Positions 1 through 7,339 of a stretch of 11,617 nt of DNA are shown piece after piece. The notes beneath the pieces are model-generated. The model did not search any database. It worked only from the letters and a program-made list of their open reading frames with translations, and was not told the origin of the DNA. Source of the stretch: CAZJAD01 sp964543855 (GTDB lineage Bacteria; Electryoneota; RPQS01; DYHQ01); contig CAZJAD010000073.1 in the NCBI GenBank assembly GCA_964543855.1, positions 1 to 11,617 on the forward strand, in the 5' to 3' direction. The stretch's first letter is position 1. Each line of letters starts with the position of its first letter. The position numbers were made by a program, and so were the translations under genes.

Positions 1-807
1 TATCTGTTCCAATTAGGCGTTTTGAAACAGCACTGCGACCTCTTCTTCTGCACTTCTCAGTGCACAGCCCAGGACCTTCAGCGATTCCTCCAGTTGCCGC
101 TTTCGCGACTTCGGATCGTTCACGCCGGGCTAACCGGCAATTTCTCGCAGACTCCACCATCCGATGAGCTGAACAGGATGCTCCAACGCCATCAGTTGGA
201 GGCGAAACAGTTCCTGCTCTTTGCCGGGACGCCGGATCAGCGAAGGAATCCCGTCGCAATGTATCTCGCGCTCGCAGCAGCACGCAAAGTGCTTAACAGG
301 GATTTAAAGCTGATCATTGCCGGTGATGTCGAGCCGCCTGCGCTTGAGAAACTGAAGAAACTCGAGACCGACTGCGGCCTTCCGCCCGGAACCGTACAGT
401 TACTGGGATTCGTCGATGAGACAGAGCTCAATGCGCTCTACCACAGCGCGCAGCTGCTCCTCTTTCCAAGTTTTTATGAGGGTTTCGGCTCTCCAATTAT
501 TGAGGCCATGGCGGCCGGATTGCCTGTCATCGCGGGCAACAATTCGTCTCAGGTGGAAGTGGCCGGGAACGCCGCCTTGCTGGTCAATCCACGCGATGTC
601 GAGGAGATTGCGGGCGCCGTAGTACGACTCTGTCGGGATTCGGCTCTGCGCACGGAAATCGGTCAGAGAGGACCGCGCCAATCGCAGCGTTTCACTTGGA
701 GGAAAGTTGCCGAGAAGACGGCTGTCTATCTGTCTGAATTTCTCGCCCGTCGAACGCAAGACCGGGCTGCACGACGCGAGGCCCTCACCAATCATGTGAT
801 TTCCTGA
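1..807 (+). CDS. GT4-family glycosyltransferase, C-terminal part (5' end outside window)
   Basis: The reading frame is open from base 1 to the TGA at 805-807, so the gene begins upstream of the window. About 268 residues are visible. They cover the linker and the C-terminal Rossmann domain of a GT-B fold enzyme. Diagnostic pieces are FLLFAGTPDQRRNP (start of the nucleotide-sugar domain), LKLIIAGD, VQLLGFVDETEL, and EGFGSPIIEAMAAGLPVIA. The last contains the EX7E donor-binding motif, with glutamates encoded at 478-480 and 502-504. The family transfers an activated sugar with retention of configuration, commonly in polysaccharide, O-antigen or glycolipid synthesis at the cytoplasmic face of the membrane. 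Donor and acceptor cannot be read from the sequence. The TTG at 22 is inside the domain and is not the start. The gene is convergent with the formate dehydrogenase operon and appears functionally unrelated to it. Confidence 0.9.
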   Translation, partial: YLFQLGVLKQHCDLFFCTSQCTAQDLQRFLQLPLSRLRIVHAGLTGNFSQTPPSDELNRMLQRHQLEAKQFLLFAGTPDQRRNPVAMYLALAAARKVLNRDLKLIIAGDVEPPALEKLKKLETDCGLPPGTVQLLGFVDETELNALYHSAQLLLFPSFYEGFGSPIIEAMAAGLPVIAGNNSSQVEVAGNAALLVNPRDVEEIAGAVVRLCRDSALRTEIGQRGPRQSQRFTWRKVAEKTAVYLSEFLARRTQDRAARREALTNHVIS

Positions 808-841
808 GACCATTTTGCACACACCAGGTGCTCGCTCGCCC

Positions 842-876
842 AAAAAGAAACCCGGCCCCTTTGGAGCCGGGTTTCT
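842..876 (-). terminator. Rho-independent terminator of the formate dehydrogenase operon
   Basis: A perfect 11-bp inverted repeat (846-856 with 866-876, GC-rich core CCCGGC/GCCGGG) encloses a 9-nt loop. Read on the minus strand, the stem is followed by a run of five T (842-846), the layout of an intrinsic terminator. It lies about 20 bp past the stop of the beta-subunit gene. On the plus strand the stem is followed by CTCGCG without a T-run, so it would be a poor terminator for the glycosyltransferase, although the hairpin could still protect that transcript's 3' end. Confidence 0.88.
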
Positions 877-895
877 CGCGTTGCCTCAGGTAAGG

Positions 896-1720
896 CTACT
901 GCTCTTCAACTTCCGCCTCTTCAACGGCGAGCTCATTGCGCCGCTGGCGAAGTCTCTCGATTGCCGCTACCGCAAGGCCAAGCGACGCGGCTCCCAGCGA
1001 GAACGACGGGATTGCTCGCACCGGCACCGACAAAGCCCCCAGATCCTTGGGAAGCTTGGGATCGGGAGGCAGGTCCGGATAGTACTTGAGCTTCTGCGGA
1101 AGGAGAAGCAGCGAGTGCAGACCGCTGAGCTGCGTCGTCCCATAGAGAACCGGAGTGACTCCCTGCTTCTTGAGCACTTTGGTCCGGGCAGACGCAATGG
1201 ACAGGATCTCGTCCATCGTTCCATACCGGATGGCCTTCGTGGGGCAGGTTGTGGCACAAGCGGGGATGAGCCCGTTGGCCACGCGGTCGAAGCAGCCGGT
1301 GCATTTGCGGGATTTTTCCAGCTTAGGGTCGACATGCGCCACTCCGTACGGGCAATACTCCTCGCAGGCACCGCAGCCGATACAAAGGTCCTGATTGACG
1401 AAGACCGTGCCGAAGCGTGGGTGGCGCTGCATCGCCTTGACCGGTTCCACGGGACAGGCCTTGATGCATGCAGCATCCGTACAGTGGAAGCAGTGAAAAC
1501 GGCGGAACAACCATTCGACCTTTCCATCAATGTCATATTCGTAGAACTTGATGATGGTCCAGGTTGTCGGCGACAAGTCCGATGGATTCTGATAGCCACC
1601 CGCTGCGGCAAAGAAATGTGTCTTTTCGCCCGGGAGATAATTCCACTGTTTGCACGCAACCTGGCAACTGCGGCAGGCGATGCAAAGGCTCCCGTCGTAC
1701 AGGAAAGCATTATCAGCCAT
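896..1720 (-). CDS. fdnH: Formate dehydrogenase beta subunit, four [4Fe-4S] ferredoxin (FdnH/FdoH type)
   Basis: This 274-residue protein carries electrons from the alpha subunit through a chain of iron-sulfur clusters. Sixteen cysteines fall in four groups: C13-C16-C19-C23, C77-C80-C85-C89, C113-C116-C119-C123 and C140-C143-C155-C159. This is the pattern of the FdnH/HybA/DmsB family, including the split fourth group CTGCFDR...CATTCP. After residue 160 come a linker and a weakly hydrophobic stretch (about 235-254, rich in A, L, S and G) followed by RLRQRR and an acidic tail; E. coli FdnH has a single membrane anchor in the same place. There is no signal peptide, as expected if it is exported with the Tat-carrying alpha subunit. 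The start lies 1 bp after the alpha-subunit stop, with a strong AAGGAGG site, so the two are co-translated. A terminator follows, and no cytochrome b gene comes after it. Confidence 0.93.
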   Translation of the reverse strand: MADNAFLYDGSLCIACRSCQVACKQWNYLPGEKTHFFAAAGGYQNPSDLSPTTWTIIKFYEYDIDGKVEWLFRRFHCFHCTDAACIKACPVEPVKAMQRHPRFGTVFVNQDLCIGCGACEEYCPYGVAHVDPKLEKSRKCTGCFDRVANGLIPACATTCPTKAIRYGTMDEILSIASARTKVLKKQGVTPVLYGTTQLSGLHSLLLLPQKLKYYPDLPPDPKLPKDLGALSVPVRAIPSFSLGAASLGLAVAAIERLRQRRNELAVEEAEVEEQ

Positions 1721-1721
1721 T

Positions 1722-4700
1722 TTACGCCTCCTTCTCGATGTTGCACAGGAACGCCTTGTATTCCGGAATCATCGTATTGGCGTCTCCGACATGCGGGGTT
1801 AGAATATTGGCACTGTCACCAATGGCGATGCCTGAGTAGCCCCAGTGCCACGGCAACCCGATCTCGTGCACAACTTTGCCATTCAGCTTGAAAGGTTTGA
1901 ACCGGTGCGTGACCACGGCGAAGGCAGTGACACATCCACGCGCCGTGATCACCCGGATCCTGTCTCCGTTCTGGATGCCTTTTTCGGCGGCCAGTTCGTG
2001 AGAGATCTCTGCGAACATGTCCGGCATGAGCTCGGATAGCCATGTGAGATTTCGCGTCATCTGCCCAGCCTGCCAATGCTCCACAACCCGGTAGGTGGTG
2101 CAGACGATGGGATACTCATCGGATGTACAGAAGTCATCCATCGCACCCGACCATTTCTTGATGACCGGATTGGTCTGCTGAGAATAGAGGGCGTTCTGCA
2201 CAGGACTTTCGACCGGTTCATAATGCGTTGGGAACGGACCATCGACCAAGGGATCGCCGAAGAGGCGTGCGTGGCCAGTTGGGATCATGATGAACGCGTA
2301 CTTCGTGCCGGGGGCCCAGCCGCCGTCGGGAACATCACCGATCCACTTCTTCTGGTCTGGGTCCCACTGAATAACCGGCTTCGTAGAATTCCAGGGCTTT
2401 CCATTCAAGTCGACAGAGGCACGGTTGTAGATGATGCGCCGATTGACCGGCCAGCACCAGGCCCATTGTGGATAGAGACCGATGTTGTTCGGAGCGTCTT
2501 CCGCCACACGACGAGCAGCCATATTGCCCTTTTCAGTGTAGCAACCGCAGTAGAGCCAGTTGCCGCTACAGGTCGAGCCGTCATCTTTCAGCCACGCGAA
2601 CGATGGAATCTGCTCACCCTTCTTCACGACCGTATCCTGGTGAGTGAAGTTTTCCATCGCATAGCCGTTGCATTCCTTGGCGATCAGATGGACATCGGGA
2701 TCTTCTCCACTTCCGTAGTTCCACGACAGATTGACGATGGGATCCGGGAAGGCGCCACCCTTCTTGTACTCCTCTTGAACCTTTCTGAAGATCTTATCAA
2801 GCATCCACGAATCCGAACGAGCAACGCCGGGCGGCTCGACAGCCTTGTAGCGCCACTGCATCCAGCGACCGGAGTTCACAATGGAACCCTCTTTCTCCAC
2901 GGAGCTTGCCGCAGGCAGGGCAAAGACTTCGGTTTTGATCTTCTTGGGCTCGGCCTCCGGCCCGTGCCAGAACTCCATGGTGTCGGTCAGCCATAGGTCG
3001 GCGGCGACCATCCAATCAAGTTCTTCCAAGGCCTTCCGCTCTTTGCGTGCGTTTGGGCCGCCTACGGCGGGGTTCTGTCCCATGACAAACAGACCCTTGA
3101 CGATGCCATTGTACATGGCCTCGAAGAGCGCGATGTGCGAGTAGTTCGTGTTCTCGTCAAGTTTCGGCAGGAACTGGTAGTCGAATTCGTTTGCACTCGT
3201 GGCGTGATCACCCCAGTAAGCCTTGAGCAAGCTCACCATGTACTTGGGAGTATTCTGCCACCAGTTCGCGCTCTTCTCACCACCAACGGTCTTCGGCGTC
3301 GTCTTGTCCAAGTATTCCTGCAACGACGCATAAGTGGCATTTGGGGTTTTCAAATAGCCCGGCAGAATATGGAAGAGAAGCGCATAGTCGGTCGAGCCCT
3401 GAACATTGGACTCGCCACGCAGCGCGTTGATTCCGCCGCCCGCCACGCCGATGTTTCCGAGCAGAAGCTGAAGCATCGCATAGCTACGGACATTCTGGCT
3501 GCCGTAGGTATGCTGCGTCGTACCCATCGCGTACATGATGGTGGCCGACTTGCCGGGCTTTCCGGTCGCGCAGTATGTTTTGGCAATCTCGAGGAATTTT
3601 GCCTTGGGCATCCCCGTAATCTGCTCGACCATCTCCGGCGTGTACCTGGCGTAGTGTTTCCTCATCTGCTGCAAGACACAGGCCGGGTTCTGCATCGATA
3701 GGTCGCGAACCGGGTTGCCGTCAGCATCCGTCTGATACTTCCAGCCACCTTTGGCTTTGTCGTACTTGCCGTTCGTAAGCCCGGAGAACACACCGTCGCT
3801 GAATCCGAACTTCGGGTCGACAAGGAATGTGGCGTCCGTATACTCGCGGACATACTCCTCATGATAGAGTTTGTTCTCGAGCACATAGCGGAACAGACCG
3901 CCGATGAAAGCGATGTCTGTTCCGGAGCGCAGAGGCGCGTAGATGTCCGCTTTCGACGATGTGCGTGTGAAGCGCGGATCAATGTGGATGAGCTTGGCTC
4001 CTTTATCGACCGCCTTCATCACCCATTTGAACGACAGAGGATGATTCTCGGCGGCATTGGAGCCGATAATCATGACACAATCTGCGTTGCGAATGTCAAT
4101 CCAGTGATTGGTCATTGCACCGCGGCCGAAGGAAGTCGCCAGACCGGCGACTGTGGCCGAGTGTCATATCCGCGCCTGATGTTCGAGGTAGACCACGCCC
4201 ATCGCGCGAGCGAGCTTGCCGTAGAGATAGCACTCTTCATTGTCGAGGGCGGCTCCACCGAGGCCCGCAATCGCCTCGCACCGATTGACGACTCGCCCCC
4301 TGCTGTCTTTCTGGATGAAGTGCGCGTCACGCGTCTTTTTGACGTTCTGCGCGATGCGATCGATGGCCCATTCCCAAGGTTTCTCTTCCCACTCCGTGCT
4401 GTACGGGGCGCGGTACAGCACCTTCGTGAGCCGTCGGTCACTCGTGGCAACCTGATAGAGCGACTGGCCTTTGCAGCAGAGAGAACCCTCGTTAATGGGA
4501 TGGTCCGGGTCGCCCTCAACGTTAATCACGTTGCGGTTGATGGCCGAAACGATCAGACCACAACCCACACCGCAATACGGGCAGATGGTTGTACTCTCGA
4601 CCGAGTACCGTGTCTTGAGAGCTTCCGCGTAGGCCACCGAGGGTGTGAGATCCAAGCCAATTTTGGCAAGAATCCCTCCCGCTGCCAAGGCGCCCGTTGA

Positions 4701-4730
4701 TAACAGAAACTCTCGCCGTGTGAGTTTCAT
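1722..4730 (-). CDS. fdnG: Selenocysteine-containing formate dehydrogenase, catalytic alpha subunit (FdnG/FdoG type), Tat-exported
   Basis: This enzyme oxidises formate to CO2 at a bis-MGD molybdenum or tungsten centre. The frame runs from ATG at 4730 to TAA at 1722-1724, interrupted only by TGA at 4164-4166. Read as Sec189 this gives about 1002 residues, close to the roughly 1015 of E. coli FdnG. Residues 1-35 are a Tat signal (TRREFL, hydrophobic stretch, then AYA as likely cleavage site). C50, C53, C57 and C85 bind a [4Fe-4S] cluster and K87 follows. Residues around Sec read HQARI-U-HSATVAGL, then TSFGRGAMTNHW, the FdnG active-site signature. Later come GSNAAENHP and a C-terminal molybdopterin dinucleotide-binding domain (about the last 120 residues). 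The gene follows fdhE by 56 bp with a GAGG ribosome site. An internal ATG at 4115 is not a separate gene start. Confidence 0.96.
1727..1733 (-). promoter_or_regulatory. Strong ribosome-binding site of the beta-subunit gene
   Basis: AAGGAGG on the minus strand ends six bases before the ATG at 1720-1718 and lies inside the last codons of the alpha subunit. It fixes the beta-subunit start and indicates tight coupling of the two subunits. Confidence 0.85.
4123..4159 (-). promoter_or_regulatory. SECIS-like element for selenocysteine insertion
   Basis: Twelve bases after the UGA the message folds into a perfect 6-bp hairpin, GUCGCC-GGUCU-GGCGAC (4151 down to 4135). The loop GGUCU matches the GGUC loop of the E. 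coli fdhF SECIS bound by SelB and the AGUCU loop of fdnG. A possible lower stem pairs CGGCC (4159-4155) with GGCCG (4127-4123). Unlike the E. coli elements, the upper stem shows no clear bulged U. The hairpin bases also encode the conserved VAGLAT residues, so they serve two roles. Confidence 0.8.
4164..4166 (-). other. UGA codon read as selenocysteine (Sec189 of FdnG)
   Basis: The plus-strand TCA here is TGA in the minus-strand message. The 188 codons before it and the 813 after it are in the same frame and together match one formate dehydrogenase. The residue sits immediately before His190, where E. coli FdnG has its active-site Sec-His pair. This is a recoding site rather than a nonsense mutation: family knowledge plus the hairpin just downstream support this. 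Confidence 0.95.
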
Positions 4731-4786
4731 AAACGACCTCTTCTGGTTGTTTGAGAGACGCTACTTTAGAATTGTGATTGAACCTT

Positions 4787-5668
4787 CTATTCGAGACCAA
4801 TATGTGGCAGCCGATACCCTTCGCGCTCGGCCACGAAATTCAAAGGGAGCGTCGCGATATCCTCAAGGGGCAGATTCGCCGTGACTCCCTCGGGCAGCTT
4901 GCGCTCATCGACGGTCCGAAGATACCCTTTGCATTTCTGACAGACCGCGATGCGATAGGTTTCCTGGCCTTCCGGTTCCAGATTCCCCAGTTGCTCGGCA
5001 TCGTCATTGCCGCAGAAGGGGCATTGAAGGCGGACGAACGGCCACTCCACGGCACAGAGGTCGCACCACAGATACCGGCGCCCCGTTTCCTTTTCCAAGC
5101 GGGCCATGCGCGCCGCACCTCCGCAGCACGGACAGCGTCCGCGATTCCATTTCGCGAGGCTTTCCGAACTGATCACGCGGCTGTAGCGCTGGAAAAACGG
5201 CTTGGCAAGTTCCCGTCCGATCCAATCGAGGAGTTCTTTGTCCTGCCCGGATTTCTTGGCAATGGTTTCAAGGAGCTTCGTATCGCTTCGCGTCACAGCT
5301 CGGAACAGTTTCTCCAGAATTCCGTTCCCGGCGGCTGATGTCCTGGTCCATTCCAAAAAGGAAGATGGAAGTTCGCAGTGCCCGGCTACTGCCTCCAGCA
5401 GCCGCTTGAGGCTTGCGTGGAGGGCCTTCGATTCGGGAATGAGCTCGATTTCTCTGGCCACCGAGCGCCCGCAACTGACCGCGTCGTCACCGGCCGCCGG
5501 TGACGGAAAGCCCGAAGGCAGAGTCTCTGACCCCAGCTCGGCGCTACGATATCGCAGGAGCGCTTCCTGCAACCGAACATAGCCGGGCGAGACTCCAGCA
5601 CGTCCGCTCAGCGAATCGGACAGAGAGCCCATCTTTCCATGCTTTGTGCCACTGGAGCGCTCAGACAT
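4787..5668 (-). CDS. fdhE: FdhE, formate dehydrogenase accessory protein
   Basis: This 293-residue cytoplasmic protein is of the FdhE family, which is needed for active respiratory formate dehydrogenases and binds the catalytic subunit before export. Its C-terminal half has four CxxC pairs typical of the rubredoxin-like FdhE fold: C179/C182 (in CPCCGG), C202/C205, C216/C219 (in CPFCGN) and C243/C246. The N-terminal half is mostly helical and poorly conserved in the family. The ATG overlaps the fdhD stop by 8 bp (ATGTCTGA), so it is translationally coupled to fdhD. The alpha-subunit gene follows 56 bp downstream, the usual fdhE-near-fdh arrangement. The first 30 residues look low in conservation signal and a later start cannot be excluded, but the overlap favours this one. 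Confidence 0.93.
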   Translation of the reverse strand: MSERSSGTKHGKMGSLSDSLSGRAGVSPGYVRLQEALLRYRSAELGSETLPSGFPSPAAGDDAVSCGRSVAREIELIPESKALHASLKRLLEAVAGHCELPSSFLEWTRTSAAGNGILEKLFRAVTRSDTKLLETIAKKSGQDKELLDWIGRELAKPFFQRYSRVISSESLAKWNRGRCPCCGGAARMARLEKETGRRYLWCDLCAVEWPFVRLQCPFCGNDDAEQLGNLEPEGQETYRIAVCQKCKGYLRTVDERKLPEGVTANLPLEDIATLPLNFVAEREGYRLPHIGLE

Positions 5669-6497
5669 AACAGCCCTGCTTCTCTGAAAGGCTGGCCTCG
5701 GCGATTCTCTCGGTGTGCGTATAGATATTCATTCGCTCTCCTCGCGCAAAGCCAACGACGGTCAACCCGACCGATGCCGCGAGGTCGAGTGCCCGTGAAG
5801 TCGGTGCGGCCCGCGACACGACGACGGGAATCTGTGCCATCGCAGCCCTCTGAACGATATCCGATGAGACTCGACCCGTCGTGAGAATTGCATAAGGGCG
5901 TGAACGAAGCTTCCCAGTCAGAACGAGATGACCGACGACCTTATCCATCGCGTTGTGCCGCCCGATATCCTGCGCCGCGAAGACGATGCGATCCCCATCG
6001 AGGAGTGCCCCTCGATGCATGCAACCCGTACCATCGGCCAGGCGGGAGCTCCGCATGAACTCGCCCATAATCGTGGCGAGTGGTTTGGCCGTCAGCAGCG
6101 GTCGCTCGCCGACCTGCATGGTCGGCAACGACACCATGTCCAGAGACCGGCTGAAGGTCACGGCACGCCCGCAGGCAGATGTCAGAGTCTGAATCCGCTT
6201 CTGCGCAACCGCTGTAAGTGGCAGTTCAGTCTCATCCAGCTCAACGGAGACCTTTCCCGCGGACACATCGACGGAGAGGTCGGCGATCTGGCGTGCGTCC
6301 TGCAGAATGGCTTCACCGTACAGGAAACCAGCCGCCAGCTCGGCCAGCTCGGTGGGCGAGCAGTGCATCCCCACGACTTCGTGGCCGTTGACCCAAATGG
6401 TCACCGTATGCTCAACCGCCACGCTGTCCGGGGCAACCTTCGCCCGCGCCGAACTCGGAGAGATCCGCAGAATCGGATATGTGCGAGTTATGTCCAA
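5661..6497 (-). CDS. fdhD: FdhD, sulfur carrier / sulfurtransferase for formate dehydrogenase
   Basis: FdhD passes sulfur from a cysteine desulfurase to the molybdenum cofactor so that formate dehydrogenase becomes active. The 278-residue product carries FdhD signatures: GFLYGE (57-62), the reactive loop TSACGRA with C109, AAQDIGRHNAMDKV (174-187), TTGRVSSDIV (206-215), and FARGERMNIY (250-259). I start it at a TTG (6497-6495), seven bases after GAGGGAG. The same frame runs open to an ATG at 6755, but that would overlap the upstream membrane-protein gene by 227 bp and add no FdhD-like sequence. The usual CxxC of E. coli FdhD (C121/C124) is CxxA here: only the first cysteine remains. The stop overlaps the fdhE start. 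Confidence 0.92.
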   Translation of the reverse strand: MDITRTYPILRISPSSARAKVAPDSVAVEHTVTIWVNGHEVVGMHCSPTELAELAAGFLYGEAILQDARQIADLSVDVSAGKVSVELDETELPLTAVAQKRIQTLTSACGRAVTFSRSLDMVSLPTMQVGERPLLTAKPLATIMGEFMRSSRLADGTGCMHRGALLDGDRIVFAAQDIGRHNAMDKVVGHLVLTGKLRSRPYAILTTGRVSSDIVQRAAMAQIPVVVSRAAPTSRALDLAASVGLTVVGFARGERMNIYTHTERIAEASLSEKQGCYV

Positions 6498-6504
6498 GGA
6501 AGCA

Positions 6505-6511
6505 CTCCCTC
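6505..6511 (-). promoter_or_regulatory. Ribosome-binding site deciding the TTG start of fdhD
   Basis: GAGGGAG on the minus strand is followed by a 7-base spacer (TGCTTCC) and TTG. It lies just after the stop of the membrane-protein gene (6529) and is the only good site in this gap, so it supports the short form of FdhD. Confidence 0.7.
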
Positions 6512-6528
6512 GCCGCACAGCGTCACGC

Positions 6529-7152
6529 TTAGAAGCCCCAAGCGTGAATGGCGGCAACTCCCCACAGGACAACCGCAGTCGGGACGGCCACTTGCCAGCG
6601 CACCAGTCGCTCGGCGCTGAAGATATGAGCGGCGATGCTCCAACCAGCCGCGCTGCCCAGCGCACCGCCCACCGTCGCGAGGGCGGCTGGCCAGCCGAGG
6701 TAGGGCAGAACGCGCGCCCAGCCTGCTGCAGCCCAGTTGGGTTCCAACCCGACAAAAGCCGTGAGGAACGTGAAGGCGATGAAGGCAGGATAGACAGTCA
6801 GGAGCCCCATCAGGTAGGGACGCACAACGCTCTCGCGTCCGAAATACCGACTCGTTAGCAGTGCAAAGACTTCGAACGACGCGGCAAGTGTCAGGACTCC
6901 TGACATTTGGCAAACGAAAAAGGCAACACTTGCGAACTTATACAAGCAGGCGACCGCAGCAATCGCCAGGCTGGTGCCCGGTTTGTCGAGCACACGACGT
7001 CCGAGCGCGAGGCAGAAAATCGCGACAACCGCCAAAGGAACTGACGCATGAGACCAACCCTTGAGATGCCACACATCCCAAAGCAGGATCTCAAGCATCC
7101 CCCACAGCGATCCAATCAAGAGTACGAGTACGACCTTGCGTCCAAGTGACAT
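6529..7152 (-). CDS. Unknown polytopic membrane protein, first gene of the formate dehydrogenase operon
   Basis: I do not recognise this 207-residue protein. It is strongly hydrophobic, with about six or seven likely membrane segments (around 6-27, 37-51, 60-81, 85-100, 112-134, 148-172 and 186-205) and short, partly basic loops. Possible functional residues within or near the membrane are E21, D26, H29, H35, E94, H176 and H203. The size and compact shape recall substrate-binding subunits of ECF transporters, but I see no motif that proves it. It is close in length to the cytochrome b subunit FdnI (about 217 aa), yet the helix count and histidine placement do not fit that four-helix protein. 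The start has AGGAG six bases upstream. It is first after the promoter at 7276-7304, ahead of fdhD, so a role linked to formate, molybdenum or enzyme attachment is an inference from position. Confidence 0.85.
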   Translation of the reverse strand: MSLGRKVVLVLLIGSLWGMLEILLWDVWHLKGWSHASVPLAVVAIFCLALGRRVLDKPGTSLAIAAVACLYKFASVAFFVCQMSGVLTLAASFEVFALLTSRYFGRESVVRPYLMGLLTVYPAFIAFTFLTAFVGLEPNWAAAGWARVLPYLGWPAALATVGGALGSAAGWSIAAHIFSAERLVRWQVAVPTAVVLWGVAAIHAWGF

Positions 7153-7173
7153 AGTCCACTCCTGCTACATTTG

Positions 7174-7200
7174 TGTCCGGTTCGGACTCAGAACCAGACA
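7174..7200 (-). promoter_or_regulatory. Leader hairpin upstream of the membrane-protein gene
   Basis: The message folds into a 10-bp stem, UGUCUGGUUC with GAACCGGACA (one G-U pair), closing a 7-nt loop UGAGUCC. It ends about 20 nt before the start codon and just ahead of the AGGAG site. The loop is perfectly complementary to GGACUCA farther upstream in the leader (7227-7221), and its AGUCC part also to GGACU directly before the ATG (7157-7153). This suggests a regulatory fold, but I cannot assign it to a known riboswitch class. Confidence 0.55.
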
Positions 7201-7263
7201 ACCCGTTACAAGGAACCCGATGAGTCCTGTATTGTCTCTAAAAAAATGACTCCGTTTGTGAAA

Positions 7264-7281
7264 TATATTACAAGAAATATA
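7264..7281. promoter_or_regulatory. Putative operator: dyad overlapping the -10 box
   Basis: On the minus strand TATATT-TCTTGT-AATATA is a perfect 6-6-6 inverted repeat. It covers the -10 hexamer and the expected transcription start, where a repressor would block transcription. TATAT half-sites are reminiscent of ModE boxes, and molybdenum control would suit the locus, but the spacing and second half-site fit only partly and AT-rich promoter DNA makes such dyads by chance. Confidence 0.35.
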
Positions 7282-7304
7282 ACACATTAGAGCGGGTTTG
7301 TCAA
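7276..7304 (-). promoter_or_regulatory. Sigma70-type promoter of the formate dehydrogenase operon
   Basis: On the minus strand TTGACA (7304-7299) matches the -35 consensus fully. It is followed by exactly 17 bp and TATATT (7281-7276), five of six to the -10 consensus. Transcription would start near 7269, giving a leader of about 115 nt before the ATG at 7152. It would drive the membrane protein, fdhD, fdhE, fdnG and fdnH. Confidence 0.8.
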
Positions 7305-7339
7305 GCAAAAAATTGACTATTCTCCGTAATATCAGCTTA

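Noticed and set aside
815..1891. Plus-strand frame of 358 codons opposite the beta-subunit gene
   Set aside because: It runs through the terminator and is antisense to a four-cluster ferredoxin with all sixteen cysteines; it shows no recognisable domain.
1722..4115. Separate gene or pseudogene fragment starting at the ATG at 4115
   Set aside because: The frame continues upstream through the Sec codon to a complete N-terminal half with a Tat signal; there is no ribosome site before this ATG and the active site would be lost.
6498..6755. N-terminal extension of FdhD from the ATG at 6755
   Set aside because: It would overlap the membrane-protein gene by 227 bp, has no FdhD-like sequence, and a TTG with a good ribosome site exists at the right place.
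6529..7152. The 207-aa membrane protein as the missing cytochrome b subunit FdnI
   Set aside because: It has six or seven rather than four helices, and its histidines (29, 35, 176, 203) are not arranged like the haem ligands of FdnI.
7153..7269. Moco-binding riboswitch in the operon leader
   Set aside because: The context is right and the leader is structured, but I could not match the known Moco RNA core by eye; an Rfam scan is needed before naming it.
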